Below, piece after piece: positions 11,408 through 21,789 of a DNA stretch of 64,000 bases. The position numbers and the translations under genes were made by a program. A model generated the notes under the pieces. That model did no database searches, was not told where the DNA came from, and saw only the letters and a program-made list of their open reading frames with translations. The stretch comes from Cryptomeria japonica (Eukaryota > Streptophyta > Pinopsida > Cupressales > Cupressaceae): positions 716,801,867 to 716,865,866 of the forward strand of contig NC_081413.1 of the NCBI RefSeq assembly GCF_030272615.1, given 5' to 3'. Each line of letters opens with the position of its first letter. The first letter of the stretch is position 1.

Positions 11408-13079
11408 AGCGGTCATATGAACACTACGTGCATATGCAAGCTAAAGTACAGAAAAGTAAACATTATTTGAAAAAGGATATATCCATAAGTCTGTCGAACG
11501 AAGCCCCCAGCGGTATCTGCAGTACTCAGTTAGGAACCACAACCTACAAAACCACATGTTAGATCACAAAATCACCTAATGCTTACTAAGGAAGGTGATG
11601 AAAATTCGAGGGTAGCTATATGCCCCCCCTGTTTCGGCTTGCTAATTTTAGTGAGTTGAAATAGGGTATCATGTTTACCACTTCGAATTGTTAAAGAATA
11701 TTGATGACAAATGCTCACAAGAAGATTTGACATGAGATCAAAAACTAATGGAGAATCATTTGGTAAGAAAGAGGACTAAATCTCAATTCCAACACAACAA
11801 AGAGTGTGAGGATTTGAGAGGTCTCTAACACAAGATGAAGGATGTAAATGGAAACAAAATGCAAAGAGAAGAAAAGAAAGGAAAAAAAGCATGAATACAC
11901 ACATTGATGATCCATGAGAAGAATAGTGAGAGAGAAAACATGGACTTCTCGCCCCTAGATTTTGTCTAGGTGATCCATGGAAAAAGGACATGGAAAACTA
12001 GCCCCTAGAGTCTGTCTAGGTGATCCATGTAAGGGAGGAGAGTGAGAAAGTCTAGCCTTATGCCACTAGTTCCACTCAACCTCGTGCATGTGTGTGTAAG
12101 GGAGGTTAGAAGCACCTCATAGGAGTCAATGCCCGAGTATGCTACAACCTGTATATGTATAGTACAAAAGCGTGACATCTCGCTCTAAGAGTCTGTGCTC
12201 TAGTTCCGAGAATAATCAGCTTGCATAAAAGAAAAATGGAGACATCTCGCTCTAAGAGTCTGTGCTCTGGTTCCGAGAATGACCCATTGCTCAAAAAGTG
12301 TAATGTTTATGTCATAAGCAAAGTAGAACAAGGATACCTACCTTCATCACAAAAGAAGATACCCCAAAAATGCAACAATGTCATAGATCCAAGCAAGAGA
12401 GTTTTGCACTCTTTAAGCAAGGATAAGATAGTTGGAAAGGGATATCCTATAGTATGTGTAAAGGAGATCCTTAGAGGAGAAGAGATCTTTGTACAAAAGA
12501 CACCTATCCCTAAGAGAAATTGTCTTAGACAAATATAACATCTTCTAGAATAAGACAAAGAAGAGAATAAGAATGCCATACTTCCTTCTTTTGCGAGGTG
12601 AAAGTGATTCTTAATGAAGGATGACGCTCTTTTTAACCCAATTAGGAGAGTGAATTCATTATGGATGTATTTTACCAAGTGCAAAAGAGGTTGTAGTCAA
12701 GGACTTACACCTCTTGTAAGAGAGAATCCTTGAACAAACAACAACAAATGCATACAAGGAATAACATCAAGTAATAAAGTTCACACCATCCACGGAATAG
12801 GAAAAAGTGGATCCTTAGATAAAAATAAGGAAAGATCATTGCCTCAATGAGAAGGACTTACACAATCTTCTAGGGAGAGATTTGGACATAAGAAAAATAA
12901 GAGATGTATGAAATCACTCTTGTCCCCATAGGAACAAGAGATAACATAGAAAACTAGGCTATTATGTTGCTTCAAAAATATGATTGCACTTGAAATTGTA
13001 CCATCATGAATGACAATGAGCCCCCAGTAAATGAGCTACCAATGTCACATAATGATGAGCAACATAATAGCCATTAATG
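11408..13079 (-). other. Non-coding 3' interior of the non-autonomous gypsy element
   Basis: An autonomous gypsy element would carry RT, RNase H and integrase here, but none is recognisable. The stretch has two short duplications. A CCCCTAGA...GTCTAGGTGATCCATG unit lies at about 11950 and 12001. A unit including CGCTCTAAGAGTCTGTGCTC lies at about 12180 and 12247. Short frames at 12221-12684 look like chance reading frames. Confidence 0.7.
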
Positions 13080-16000
13080 TTATTTAAAGACATGATAGAC
13101 TAAATGAGGTATTTGAATATGACATGTTAAATGCTCAACTATAAGTGAGATCAAAAACATGTATAAAAAGATAAAAATTGAAGAGGAAAAGTCACAAGAA
13201 ATCTTAGAAGAGGGATGAGTGTAATTTATTAGAGCCTTACCCCTGGAGGAAAGGACTTTATGATGAATAGGAGATAAAGATTCATAAGTGGATTTAGAAA
13301 TTTGAAGGGAGTCATAAAGAGATTTGTTCATCGCCAAGATTTCCTTATGAGGGGAATGAGAGTTAATAGAGGTAGAAGATGATTTAGTTGAAGTGAGATC
13401 ATCATCACTACTAAATATAGCATTCACATTGAGAGATGGTCTTTTAGATGCTTTGGTATGTTTGCAGGGATTATAGCCGAGTCCAAAGGCATAATTGTGA
13501 AAATTAGTCTCTAGAGGAACTTTTATCCCTTGTTCATGAGCGCCACAACCATTTCCATGATACCCATTCTTAGAAAAAATGCGAAAACCACGACCATAAC
13601 GATCAGCCATTTCAGGAAGAGAAGGTGGTTTTTCATAAGACAAAGAATCAAACTCTTCATAATTAGAGGTGTGAGGAGAAGAAGTTTGAGAAGCGGCCAC
13701 AAAATTATTGCTCATAGGTTCATGTAAGACAGATTGATCTCTAGTTTCTTCCTTCTTTTTAAGTTTAAACTCTCTAGGAGGAACCCTATACTCACCTACA
13801 AAGGTGGGATTAAAATCAAGATATCCCCAATCGTCTTCTGCGAGAACCTTCTCAGGATCAAAAGCCTTTTCATGTGTAGACTCAAGTCGAGAAGGATCTT
13901 CTTTAGGAGCTTTAGGCTCATCCAAAGAATTTTGATTATTAGAGGGTGATGATTCATCCATAGGCATCTTGTTTAAAGAGTCATCATTAGAAGAGGAAGA
14001 TTTAGAAAAACTCCCTTTGGAAGTAGATGTTTGCAAACAAGCTTGAAGATTAGTATCACCTGTCAAGGTATATGTCTTATTATTATAAATAAATTTAACT
14101 TGTCTATGCAATGTAGAGGGGACAGCTTGCATACTGTGAATCCAAGGTCTCCCTAATAACAATTTGTATGTTAGATTTCCCGACATAACATGGATAGGAG
14201 TAGGCAAAGTAACAGGTCCCACTGTGATTGGTAAGGTGATAATACCTAATGAAGACTTAGTCACATTATCAAAGCCTCGAATGGAACGAGAGTCAGGCTC
14301 AATAAGGGATGTATCCACATTCATCTTATGCAATAGATTAATGCTACATACATTAAGGCCAGAGCCATTATCTACCAGTGTTCATCTTATAGCAGTGTCA
14401 TTTATGATAACCACAATCATCAAGGGATCATATTGATGTTGAATTTCACTAGTAGGCAACTCATCTTGGGTAAACATAATTTGAGCTTTAGGATTCATCA
14501 CAGAGTTAACCAAAGACACTATATTACTAGATGTATTAGGTGGAGGAACATTCAAATCTTTCAAGGCATCTTGTAACATTCCATGATGAGCGGAAGAAGT
14601 TTGGATCAAATCCCAGAGGGATATCTTAGCAGGGGTAGCTTTAAGTTGTTCTATGAGATCATATTCCTTACCAAGAACTTGTGAAATACGAGGAGCTTGA
14701 GGAAGAATAGGTTGGGAAGGAGGAAGTGAAGTTGGAATAACTGGAGGAGGATTAGGTTGCCTATTGTTTCTTGTGTTATAGGTATGAGCAACCGCATGAT
14801 AACTCTCTCTAGTCAGTTGCTTAGCATACTCATAAGGGCTCTTAGTAGAATAACCTCCTTGCACAGTAATAATAGGTTTCTTAGGAGTGCAAAAAGGATC
14901 CTTAGCATAACCACCTTGAACCACTAAGATAGGCTTACTTAAAGGTTGAGAATTTTGAGAAGGACAAGCACCTTGGACAGTGAAGAGAGGTTTGTTAGGT
15001 GTTTCATTCACATGTATCAAATTGATTGAGGATGGTTTAGAGGAATGAACAAAAGTGTTGAAAGAATTATTGATAGTCTTCTCTTGCACTAAAATCTCAT
15101 CACGGATTAAATCAATTTTAGGAGAGAGACAAGGGATAGGCATTGATGTTCTAGTAGGAAGAGTAATACTAGGAAAGGTCATATCATCCTTTATCACCAA
15201 AGGACCTACATGGGGAATAAACTCTCTCGGAGAAGGATCAACATTACTCTCTAAAGTCTCACTTTTGAGAGGGAGATCTTTGAAAGAGATGTTAACCATC
15301 TTGCTTTGAACTAGGGTCTCCTTATGAGTAGAACCAAGTTGAGGAGAGGGAGATGCTTTATTTTCAGAGGGAGAATAATTGAGATTCAAGGAAGGTGAGA
15401 AACTATCACGGGAGAGAGAATAATCTACACCTTCTTCTAATGGTTCATCCCAAATAGTGAGATTGTTGAAAGGAATGTTTGAAGTATTGTTAATTTCGGG
15501 AGAGGAGATAACATTGTTTATTAATTCCTCATCCTTAGAAGGGATAGCATCAATAGATGTGTTAAACTCATCCTCTTTCCTCAAAATATGTTCAATATGA
15601 TCTTTAGGGGAGAGAGAATTAAGGAAATTGCTTATTATTTCATCTTCTTTCTCTAAGGGATGCTTATGTGTAAGACAAACTTTAGGAGAAGGGTAAGCAT
15701 TTATCATTAATTCATCATCTCTAGTGGGAATTTTGTTGGAAAAGGAAATGCCATCACTAGGAAATGTAGGGATAATGTCATCTTCTTGCACAAAAGGATC
15801 CTCATGAAGGGAGTGTTTTTTAGGAGGAACACGAACATATTTCTCCAAAGATTCATACTTAAGAAGGAGATCTTTGAAAGAAGTGTTCATAACCTCTTGT
15901 TGCACTAACATGCCCCCATTGGAAGGACCAACTTTAGGAGAAAATAAGTCAATGTCCATCAATACCTTTTCACTTAGAGAGGCATCATGTAGGGAAGGTG

Positions 16001-16259
16001 AAGTAACATTAAGAAAGGTGTTTATGATATCATTCTCTTCCTCTAGGATAGCTAAATAGGAAGGGCACATTTTAGGAGAATTGTCAAGATCACTCTTAAA
16101 GTCTTCATCCTTAGAGCATGGGAGAGTCTCAAAGGGATTGGTAGCAACTCTTTTAGGCACTAAAATGTTGTTATAGATGGGGGGAGTTTCTTTAGGAGAA
16201 GGAAAAATTGAAACAAGGGAAGCCAACCCATTATCATATCTATGGAATGAATGCATCAT
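13080..16259 (-). pseudogene. Gag/retropepsin-like protein of the non-autonomous gypsy element, one TGA stop
   Basis: One frame of about 1,060 codons is broken only by TGA at 14384-14382. Residues 1 to about 430 are low-complexity, Ser/Pro/Asp-rich, with degenerate repeats around SFKDLLLK and SPKV. Three VQG repeats follow (VQGACPS, VQGGYAK, VQGGYST). About residues 530-625 match the region before the protease in Tat-lineage elements (LIQTSSAHHGMLQDAL, FTQDELP). The retropepsin core follows just past the stop: DNGSGLNV, then LLLGRPWIH and AVPSTLH. A G-patch-like segment (GYHGNGCGAHEQGI, then FGLGY) is further on, and the frame ends in a hydrophobic tail. In this family the protein would form or process particles. 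The lack of a recognisable capsid region is odd. The stop directly before the catalytic Asp could come from CGA to TGA. Confidence 0.85.
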
Positions 16260-16581
16260 GACAATAATTTTCCTCTTTCAAATGATAACACATGCAAAAT
16301 AGAAGGAAATGTTTAATTTTAACCAATGCAAGCACTTAGAATGTAGATTTAGAAAATGAAATTTATGATTCAAATGAGTTCCTAAATCAGATTTGAAATT
16401 ATTGATCCCAATTAAGCTATCCACAAGTTCAACTTTGAATTGAAAAATTAGGGTTTTAGCAAAAATTTCCTCTAGATTTTTGAATCTTGCAAGAAATTAA
16501 GACATGTAAATATAAATTTGAATTTGAAATAGCATAAACACTCAAATTTGAAAACATAAATCAGAATTAGAGAAGATTGGA

Positions 16582-16600
16582 GTTCACGTCGGGTTCACCA
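16582..16600 (-). other. Primer-binding site of the non-autonomous gypsy element
   Basis: The minus strand reads TGGTGAACCCGACGTGAAC three bases inside the 5' LTR, in primer-site position and starting with TGG. I do not assign the tRNA. Confidence 0.75.
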
Positions 16601-16603
16601 AAA

Positions 16604-18260
16604 TGTGTAGGGGAAAAAGCGAGACTAGGTTAACATGCCCTAATCTCACTTTCAATCACACATTTGTGGAATACGAAAGAGCCTAGAGGTATCACACAAT
16701 TGGCTACTTCTTTTTGTGGAAGAGAGAGCCATGGGATACCTATTAGGATTTCTATTCCCTTGTTGTAATTGAAAGATAAAATGATGCAAGTTCAATCCCT
16801 AACCCCAAAATGCAAGTAGGAACTAATGACAAGATTGCAGAATTGAACTTAAACAATGGAAAGCTGTAAATACAAGGATAAGACAAGAATGTAAATGCGT
16901 ACCCGGAGTTAAAATATGAATGAAAATGTTTGGGACGGGGGCGCGAGCGCCACTGTCCTGATTCTGCCCCTGAAACTGCTTCGAAAACTGCTGTTTTGCA
17001 CTTTGGAAAAAGCTGTCAAAAATGCTGAAAATGTTGTCTGTCAGGAGGACCAGGGCGCCCAGCGCCCCTGTCCTGGCAGGACCAGGGTGCCCCACGCCCC
17101 TGTCCTGGTCTTTTGCTCTGAAACTTGGTGTGTTGTTTGGTCTCCATCTGCTTCTTCCGGATCTGCAACCTGCGGCGTCGTCCGAGTCCCGAAACCTGCA
17201 CTTATATCTGAAAAGGTGTTTGGGCAGCTATATAGGGTTTTGCCTTAGTCAAACCCCCGCTTCGGTGATTTCCACCTCCACGAATAGCCAAGTTGTATTG
17301 TAAAATGTATTGTGTGTGCAGACCTAGTGTGTGTGCAAGGTCCTAAAATGCAAGAAAGCAAACTAGAGCAACCTAGAAAGTAAACCCTAATTGCTTGTAA
17401 ATGATAATGTAAATGCTCTAAATCAAGATGCAAAGTGATCTAAAGCATGAATAAAGGATATATTGAAGCTTATGCAAAGACATGAAAACAACATGAAATC
17501 ATACCCAACCCTCAAGGGAGGAGTACAAGCCAATCTTCAGTCGGTAATCTCCTATTGTTCTTCAATGTCTCCCAAGCCCTAAATGAATGAAATTGATGAA
17601 TGCTTGATGGATGGATGTTGAATGTTATTGAAGTCTTCAAAGATCTGCTCTTTCGCTGCCTATGAGGTCCTTGAAAGCCAAAAATCGGATCCTTTCAAAT
17701 GAAGAAAGAGAGCTCTTATGTATGAAACCCTAGGTCTTAATTTCGACTTTTGGCCGACCTAGAGATTGAATATCCCGCCAATTTCTTGGGGTTAAGCTTT
17801 ATTTTATGATTGGATCGCGCTCCTAAAATTTCGGGAATAATGTCCGGGACCATGTGCACTCCGGGTGCCATGGTCCTCTCCGGGCGCCATGGTCCCGACA
17901 ACTTTTCACCAAATTTTCAGGGCCATCGGATATGATGATTTTAGAGAGAATCCTGAAGTTACAGGTGATTTCGAGATGTTTTGACCCCGAAATCAAGCCC
18001 CCAAGTTCAAAATAGGACCTAATTAGGGTTTTTGATTAAATGATGTATTGGAGGAATAAAATGAAAAGGGCACGCTTTAACGAAAGGGCCCAACTTTATG
18101 ATATGGAAGATGATGAAATAGAACCTTAGACCTAATTAATTTAATTAATTATGTGCTAAAGGGAAAATGCAATGCAAAATACAAAATGCGCCAAGGCGGG
18201 TGCTAAACTAGGTGTGAAATTGTACCACCCTAGCAAGTGCGTACAATTTACGACGCTACA
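16604..18260 (-). repeat. Non-autonomous gypsy 5' LTR
   Basis: Partner of 9736-11392 with the same length and ends. Visible differences are scattered single substitutions. As the 5' LTR it would carry the active promoter, read leftwards. Confidence 0.93.
17228..17235 (-). promoter_or_regulatory. Candidate TATA box in the 5' LTR
   Basis: CTATATAG sits about 1.03 kb from the U3 end, with a copy at 10360-10367 in the other LTR. It would place the RNA start near 17200, just upstream of the GC-rich tandem units. Position and sequence only. Confidence 0.4.
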
Positions 18261-18302
18261 AGGTGTTGACATCAATGACAAAACCATACCAAAATACCAA
18301 CA
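18261..18302 (-). repeat. copia-1 5' LTR, terminal piece 3
   Basis: The last 42 bases of the right LTR resume after the gypsy insertion. They match 2509-2550 of the left LTR and end CCAACA before the TGAGG target duplication. Confidence 0.9.
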
Positions 18303-19196
18303 TGAGGAGACCTCTATTTATAGATTTTTGAGTGCATAAGCTTAGGTGGCAGAGATCAACGGTCATGATCAAATCTTGCAATTTTGGATGGCTATGAGCA
18401 AGAGGTTGAGATGTGAGAGAGAAAGGTGGAAGATGTTCCTCCTACTCCTACAGGATGGAGGAAAAGGTGGAAAGAGAAGGCAAGTGTCATTCATCTCACC
18501 TTGACTAAGGATGAAGATTGAGAGAATATAGGATAGTTGGAGAAGATTTAGGGATAAGAGGACAAGTGGACTCAACTTCCTCCAAAGATGTCGGAAGGTT
18601 GGAGAGAATATAGGGAGGTTGAGGAATGTGTGTACGTACACATTATTTGGAGAATGAAATGAATGTTGAAGATAATGATGCATATTAATATTAAAAATAT
18701 CAATATCTTTAGCCACATGATGGATGAGTTGGCAAAGAAGAAGTGATGTGGAGATGAGGGGAGATTTAAATAATTTAAGAAATTATTTAATTAAGAAGAC
18801 TATAGGATAGTGGATAGAAGAATAATTAAATATTAGATATTTAATTGATTAGAAGAAAGGCTAAATGAATTAAGAATGAATTAAATAAATTAATCTTTAC
18901 AAATTAACTATTTAATAGAAGAATAATTATTAAATAAATATAAAATATTTATTTAATTACTTATAGCCAATTTTATGTGTATACAGAACCCATATCCCTT
19001 GTATTATTTTTTTGCTAGTATTTGTAATTGGTTTGTGGTCACAAGTTACATTTTGGTGGATCCACTTTGTGTTTAGACGTACCCACTCAACACCTACTTC
19101 TATTTTATAGGCCTTTATATTGTTTATTTGGTTCATCTATTTTTTTGTAAGCCTAATATGTTTTTTACTTTCAAGTGACTTATTGCAACCTCAACA
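18303..19196 (-). mobile_element. Old gypsy-like 5' LTR, second piece
   Basis: It continues the LTR cut by copia-1 and ends CCTCAACA at 19196, the inverted complement of the TGTTGAGG start at 1129. A minus-strand TATA-like CTATAAATAG lies at 18314-18323. The right half is AT-rich with many ATTAAAT runs. The outer boundary rests on the inverted termini alone. Confidence 0.55.
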
Positions 19197-19755
19197 CACA
19201 TCAAGTTCTCTCTATATGACATATTTGTCATAAATCAACATTTCTACTTGAACACTTTTAATAGTGTTTTTTGTAGAATTTTTGTTTAAACAACCCTCAA
19301 CTTTTTGACTTAAATTGGTTTTGCAAGGTGCATATGGCCAAATTTATGTTTTACCGTGTATTTGATGTATGTAAAATAAGACTAGATTGATTTTTCATTT
19401 AATGCAAACATTTTTTTGTGTAGAACAACACTTATGCGGGTACTCTATATTTCAATAGTTCTACCATAAATCGGCACATCTATGTATATCATTTTAAAAT
19501 AAGTATTTGGTGAATTTTGAAGATTTAATTTTTAATCTTTTTATCAAAGCTAGTTGTGTAAGGGGAAATACTATCAAAATTATATTTCATTACAAACTTG
19601 ATAATTCAAAAATAGACTTAAACTAATGTTTTACCTAACATTAGCCATTTTTTTGTGCAAGTAGAATATTGCAATGAGTCTACTCTAAATTTTGTTAAAT
19701 GTCCATATACTACAATAGGTTTGCACCAAGGTAAAAAATTACTACTCTATCATTC
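19197..19755. other. Anonymous AT-rich spacer
   Basis: I see no coding, repeat or structural signal between the old LTR edge and the LINE target duplication. Confidence 0.6.
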
Positions 19756-19814
19756 AATGCATCTATACCCTATGGTCCCCAACAAAGAAAAATGCATTTA
19801 TATGTAGCAAGATC

Positions 19815-21752
19815 GTGAGCGAAGGTGGCGAATTCAGCAATGGCAGCGGCAGCAGCAGGCTTCAAACCAGCGAGCATATTGTTGGGGCTCTGATTTATGG
19901 CAAGGGTCAGGGGAAGTTCGGGTCTTGGAGCAATGAAGTGGATGAAGCTTTTCCAATTGAAACAATATGGAACCTTAAGATCGACAAACAACCAACGCTC
20001 AAAACAATAGCATGCAAAGATCAATCCCCAGGCTGACCATGGAAGGTGGATGTACCTAATCCTGTGATGAGAGGTAGTAGGGATCCTGGACCACAGAGGA
20101 AATCAGATGCTAGTCACCCCTACACAAATAGTAATCTCAGGCCACTAAACTCGCATGCATGGAATAAAAAAGGCTTCTCATGGAGCAATGATGGTTGGTT
20201 TCGAAATGTGAAGCTTCCTGCTTCTAATTTGGCGCACAATTGGAAGTCAATTTTAAAACCTAATCCCTCTATATCGGAGTCAATAAAACTTAACATCCAT
20301 AATTGTCATAGGCAAGGTTTTAAACCCCCTCTAGGTAACAACCCTAATAAATTTTGGAATGAGTGGTTTAGGCAAGACAGAACCTCGCGCGTCGATCATG
20401 CTAAGGCCTAGTGGTCCACTACCTCGACCAGAAACTAGTGATCTAATCTGGATCGAGTTTGGAAAAATGAACACTATTGAAGATACAATCCATCAGCTCA
20501 TCCAGCCATCCACAAACCAATAAGGAAAACTTCGAGACCCATTGTTATTTTGGATGATAATAAGATTAATTTGGCTAGGTCAAATCTTCAAGATTTATGT
20601 TTCTTTACCAAATGGGGTGGTGGCAAATGGTTAAGGGGAAATTTTGAGAAATGGTGTAGATCGCAATGGGGGGAGAATATTAACTTTTATGTCATTTCGA
20701 ATGATGATTATCTGATTGAGTTTATGAAAAGTGAGGACATGTTTAATGCTAAAAATAAAAGTCCTTATACTTTGGATGGGATTGGGGTGCATATCATTGA
20801 TTCAAAATCAAATTTTAATCCTCGGTTCCATACCTTGCCGGAAAACACAGTTTGGTTAAGGTTATATAACTGCCCATCGGACTGTTGGCACATTGAGATC
20901 ATAAAAGATATTTGCAAAGAGTTTGGCACCTTTGTTTCTGTGGATGATATTCTGGAGGATAGGGTGTGGGGTAGCTTTATCAGGATATTATTAATACCGG
21001 CCAGATCTCCAAAATCCCAAAAGAAGTCAAAATTATTGGGGTCAGAGAGGTATGGATTCAAAGGATTGACAGGGAAGATCAGTTGCACCTTTACCCCAAA
21101 TGCTTCTCAAGGGATCACATAGGTCTTGATTGTGAAGTATCGGCCTCTATCCTTAAAAGTTATGCTTGTGTGAAATCTAAGCTGATTGACATGAAGTTAG
21201 TCAAGGAGAATAAATAAAATTGGGAAGCAAATGATGTTGAGCAATCCTCGGCGGCCAATATGAAGGAGATGGAAAAGAATAATCCTATTTTTTATTCTCC
21301 TCTTGTTGTGTCTAGCCATCAATTTTCTACCAACAGTGAAAGTGCTCAAGCTCTACTAAATCTTTTGGAAGATGCTAAAACCCTTTAAAAGGATATTATA
21401 ACAGAGTTTGCAGCTACTCTTTCTTTAGTACCTAACAAGACCGGTGATTTTAGTATGATGTCAGATGAGATTACACCCCTTCTATCAGATGGTCCAACCA
21501 CCTTTGATGATCTAGGCAAGAAAGGCTTCACCATTGGCTTGGAAGAAGGAGAAATTGTTTCCTCTACCTCAGAATGGGAACAAGATACTGAACCGGTTGC
21601 CAACCTTATAATGGATGATACTGCAAAAGGGTTTGGGAAGTCTGAGTCACATATTAAAGTACCAAACTTCCATCCAAAGGGTGAAAGGGGATGCAAATCA
21701 AGGAAAACAATGTTCATAATTGCAGGTGTAGCTAATGAGCAATCCAAGCTTA
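19815..21752 (+). pseudogene. LINE ORF1 (DUF4283-like nucleic-acid-binding protein)
   Basis: The frame is open from about 19815, with TGA at 20034 and several stops between 20409 and 20550. It then runs 20550-20990 and shifts frame to continue towards 21750. The middle resembles the DUF4283 domain of plant LINE ORF1: a FFTKWGGGKWLRGNF start, then NTVWLRLYNCPSDCWHIEII. After the frameshift comes a Cys-His cluster (YPKCFSRDHIGLDC) reminiscent of a zinc knuckle. The C-terminal part is acidic (EEGEIVSSTSEWEQ). ORF1 proteins bind the LINE RNA. The true start is uncertain: either 19815 or the ATG at 20046. The end is also uncertain because the same frame can be read to 21844, overlapping the start of ORF2. 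Confidence 0.75.
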
Positions 21753-21789
21753 ACTTAGGGAAGGGGAACCCCCTTCCCCGGGATCCATT

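Larger units (their letters stand above)
9736..18260 (-). mobile_element. Non-autonomous gypsy element (Gag-protease only)
   Basis: Two LTRs of identical length (1657 bp) bound a 5,211-bp interior. Flanks are AAGTG (9731-9735) and AGGTG (18261-18265), a five-base duplication with one mismatch. The minus-strand order is LTR, primer site, a long Gag/retropepsin-like frame, non-coding DNA, polypurine tract, LTR. No RT, RNase H or integrase is visible, so replication would need enzymes from a relative. The polypurine-LTR junction AAAGTGGGGGCTAAATGTAG resembles that of the Tat-lineage element at 36926-36939, suggesting the same lineage. By eye the LTRs differ at about two dozen positions, mostly transitions, so the insertion is fairly young for this window. 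Confidence 0.93.
1567..18302 (-). mobile_element. copia-1: SIRE-like Ty1/copia retrotransposon carrying two nested insertions
   Basis: The element begins TGTTAGG and ends CCAACA. It is flanked by CGAGG (1562-1566) and TGAGG (18303-18307), a five-base duplication with one mismatch. In minus-strand order it has a 5' LTR (7127-18302, interrupted), an initiator-Met primer site, gag-pol, a polypurine tract and a 3' LTR (1567-2550). The 5' LTR contains a solo LTR (7548-9128) and a complete non-autonomous gypsy element (9736-18260). Gag, protease, integrase, RT, RNase H is the copia order. The SIRE/Maximus-like label rests on the GGGGGAGATTGTTGG polypurine-LTR junction and the G-rich GTGAAT motif near the LTR edge, and is inference. 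Confidence 0.93.

Noticed and set aside
18369-18716. 115-codon minus-strand frame
   Set aside because: It falls within the old LTR and shows no domain; probably a chance frame.
19788-19803. Alternative LINE target duplication based on AAAATGCATTTATA
   Set aside because: The 18-bp match at 19756-19773 and 27819-27836 is longer and fits the A-tail position better.
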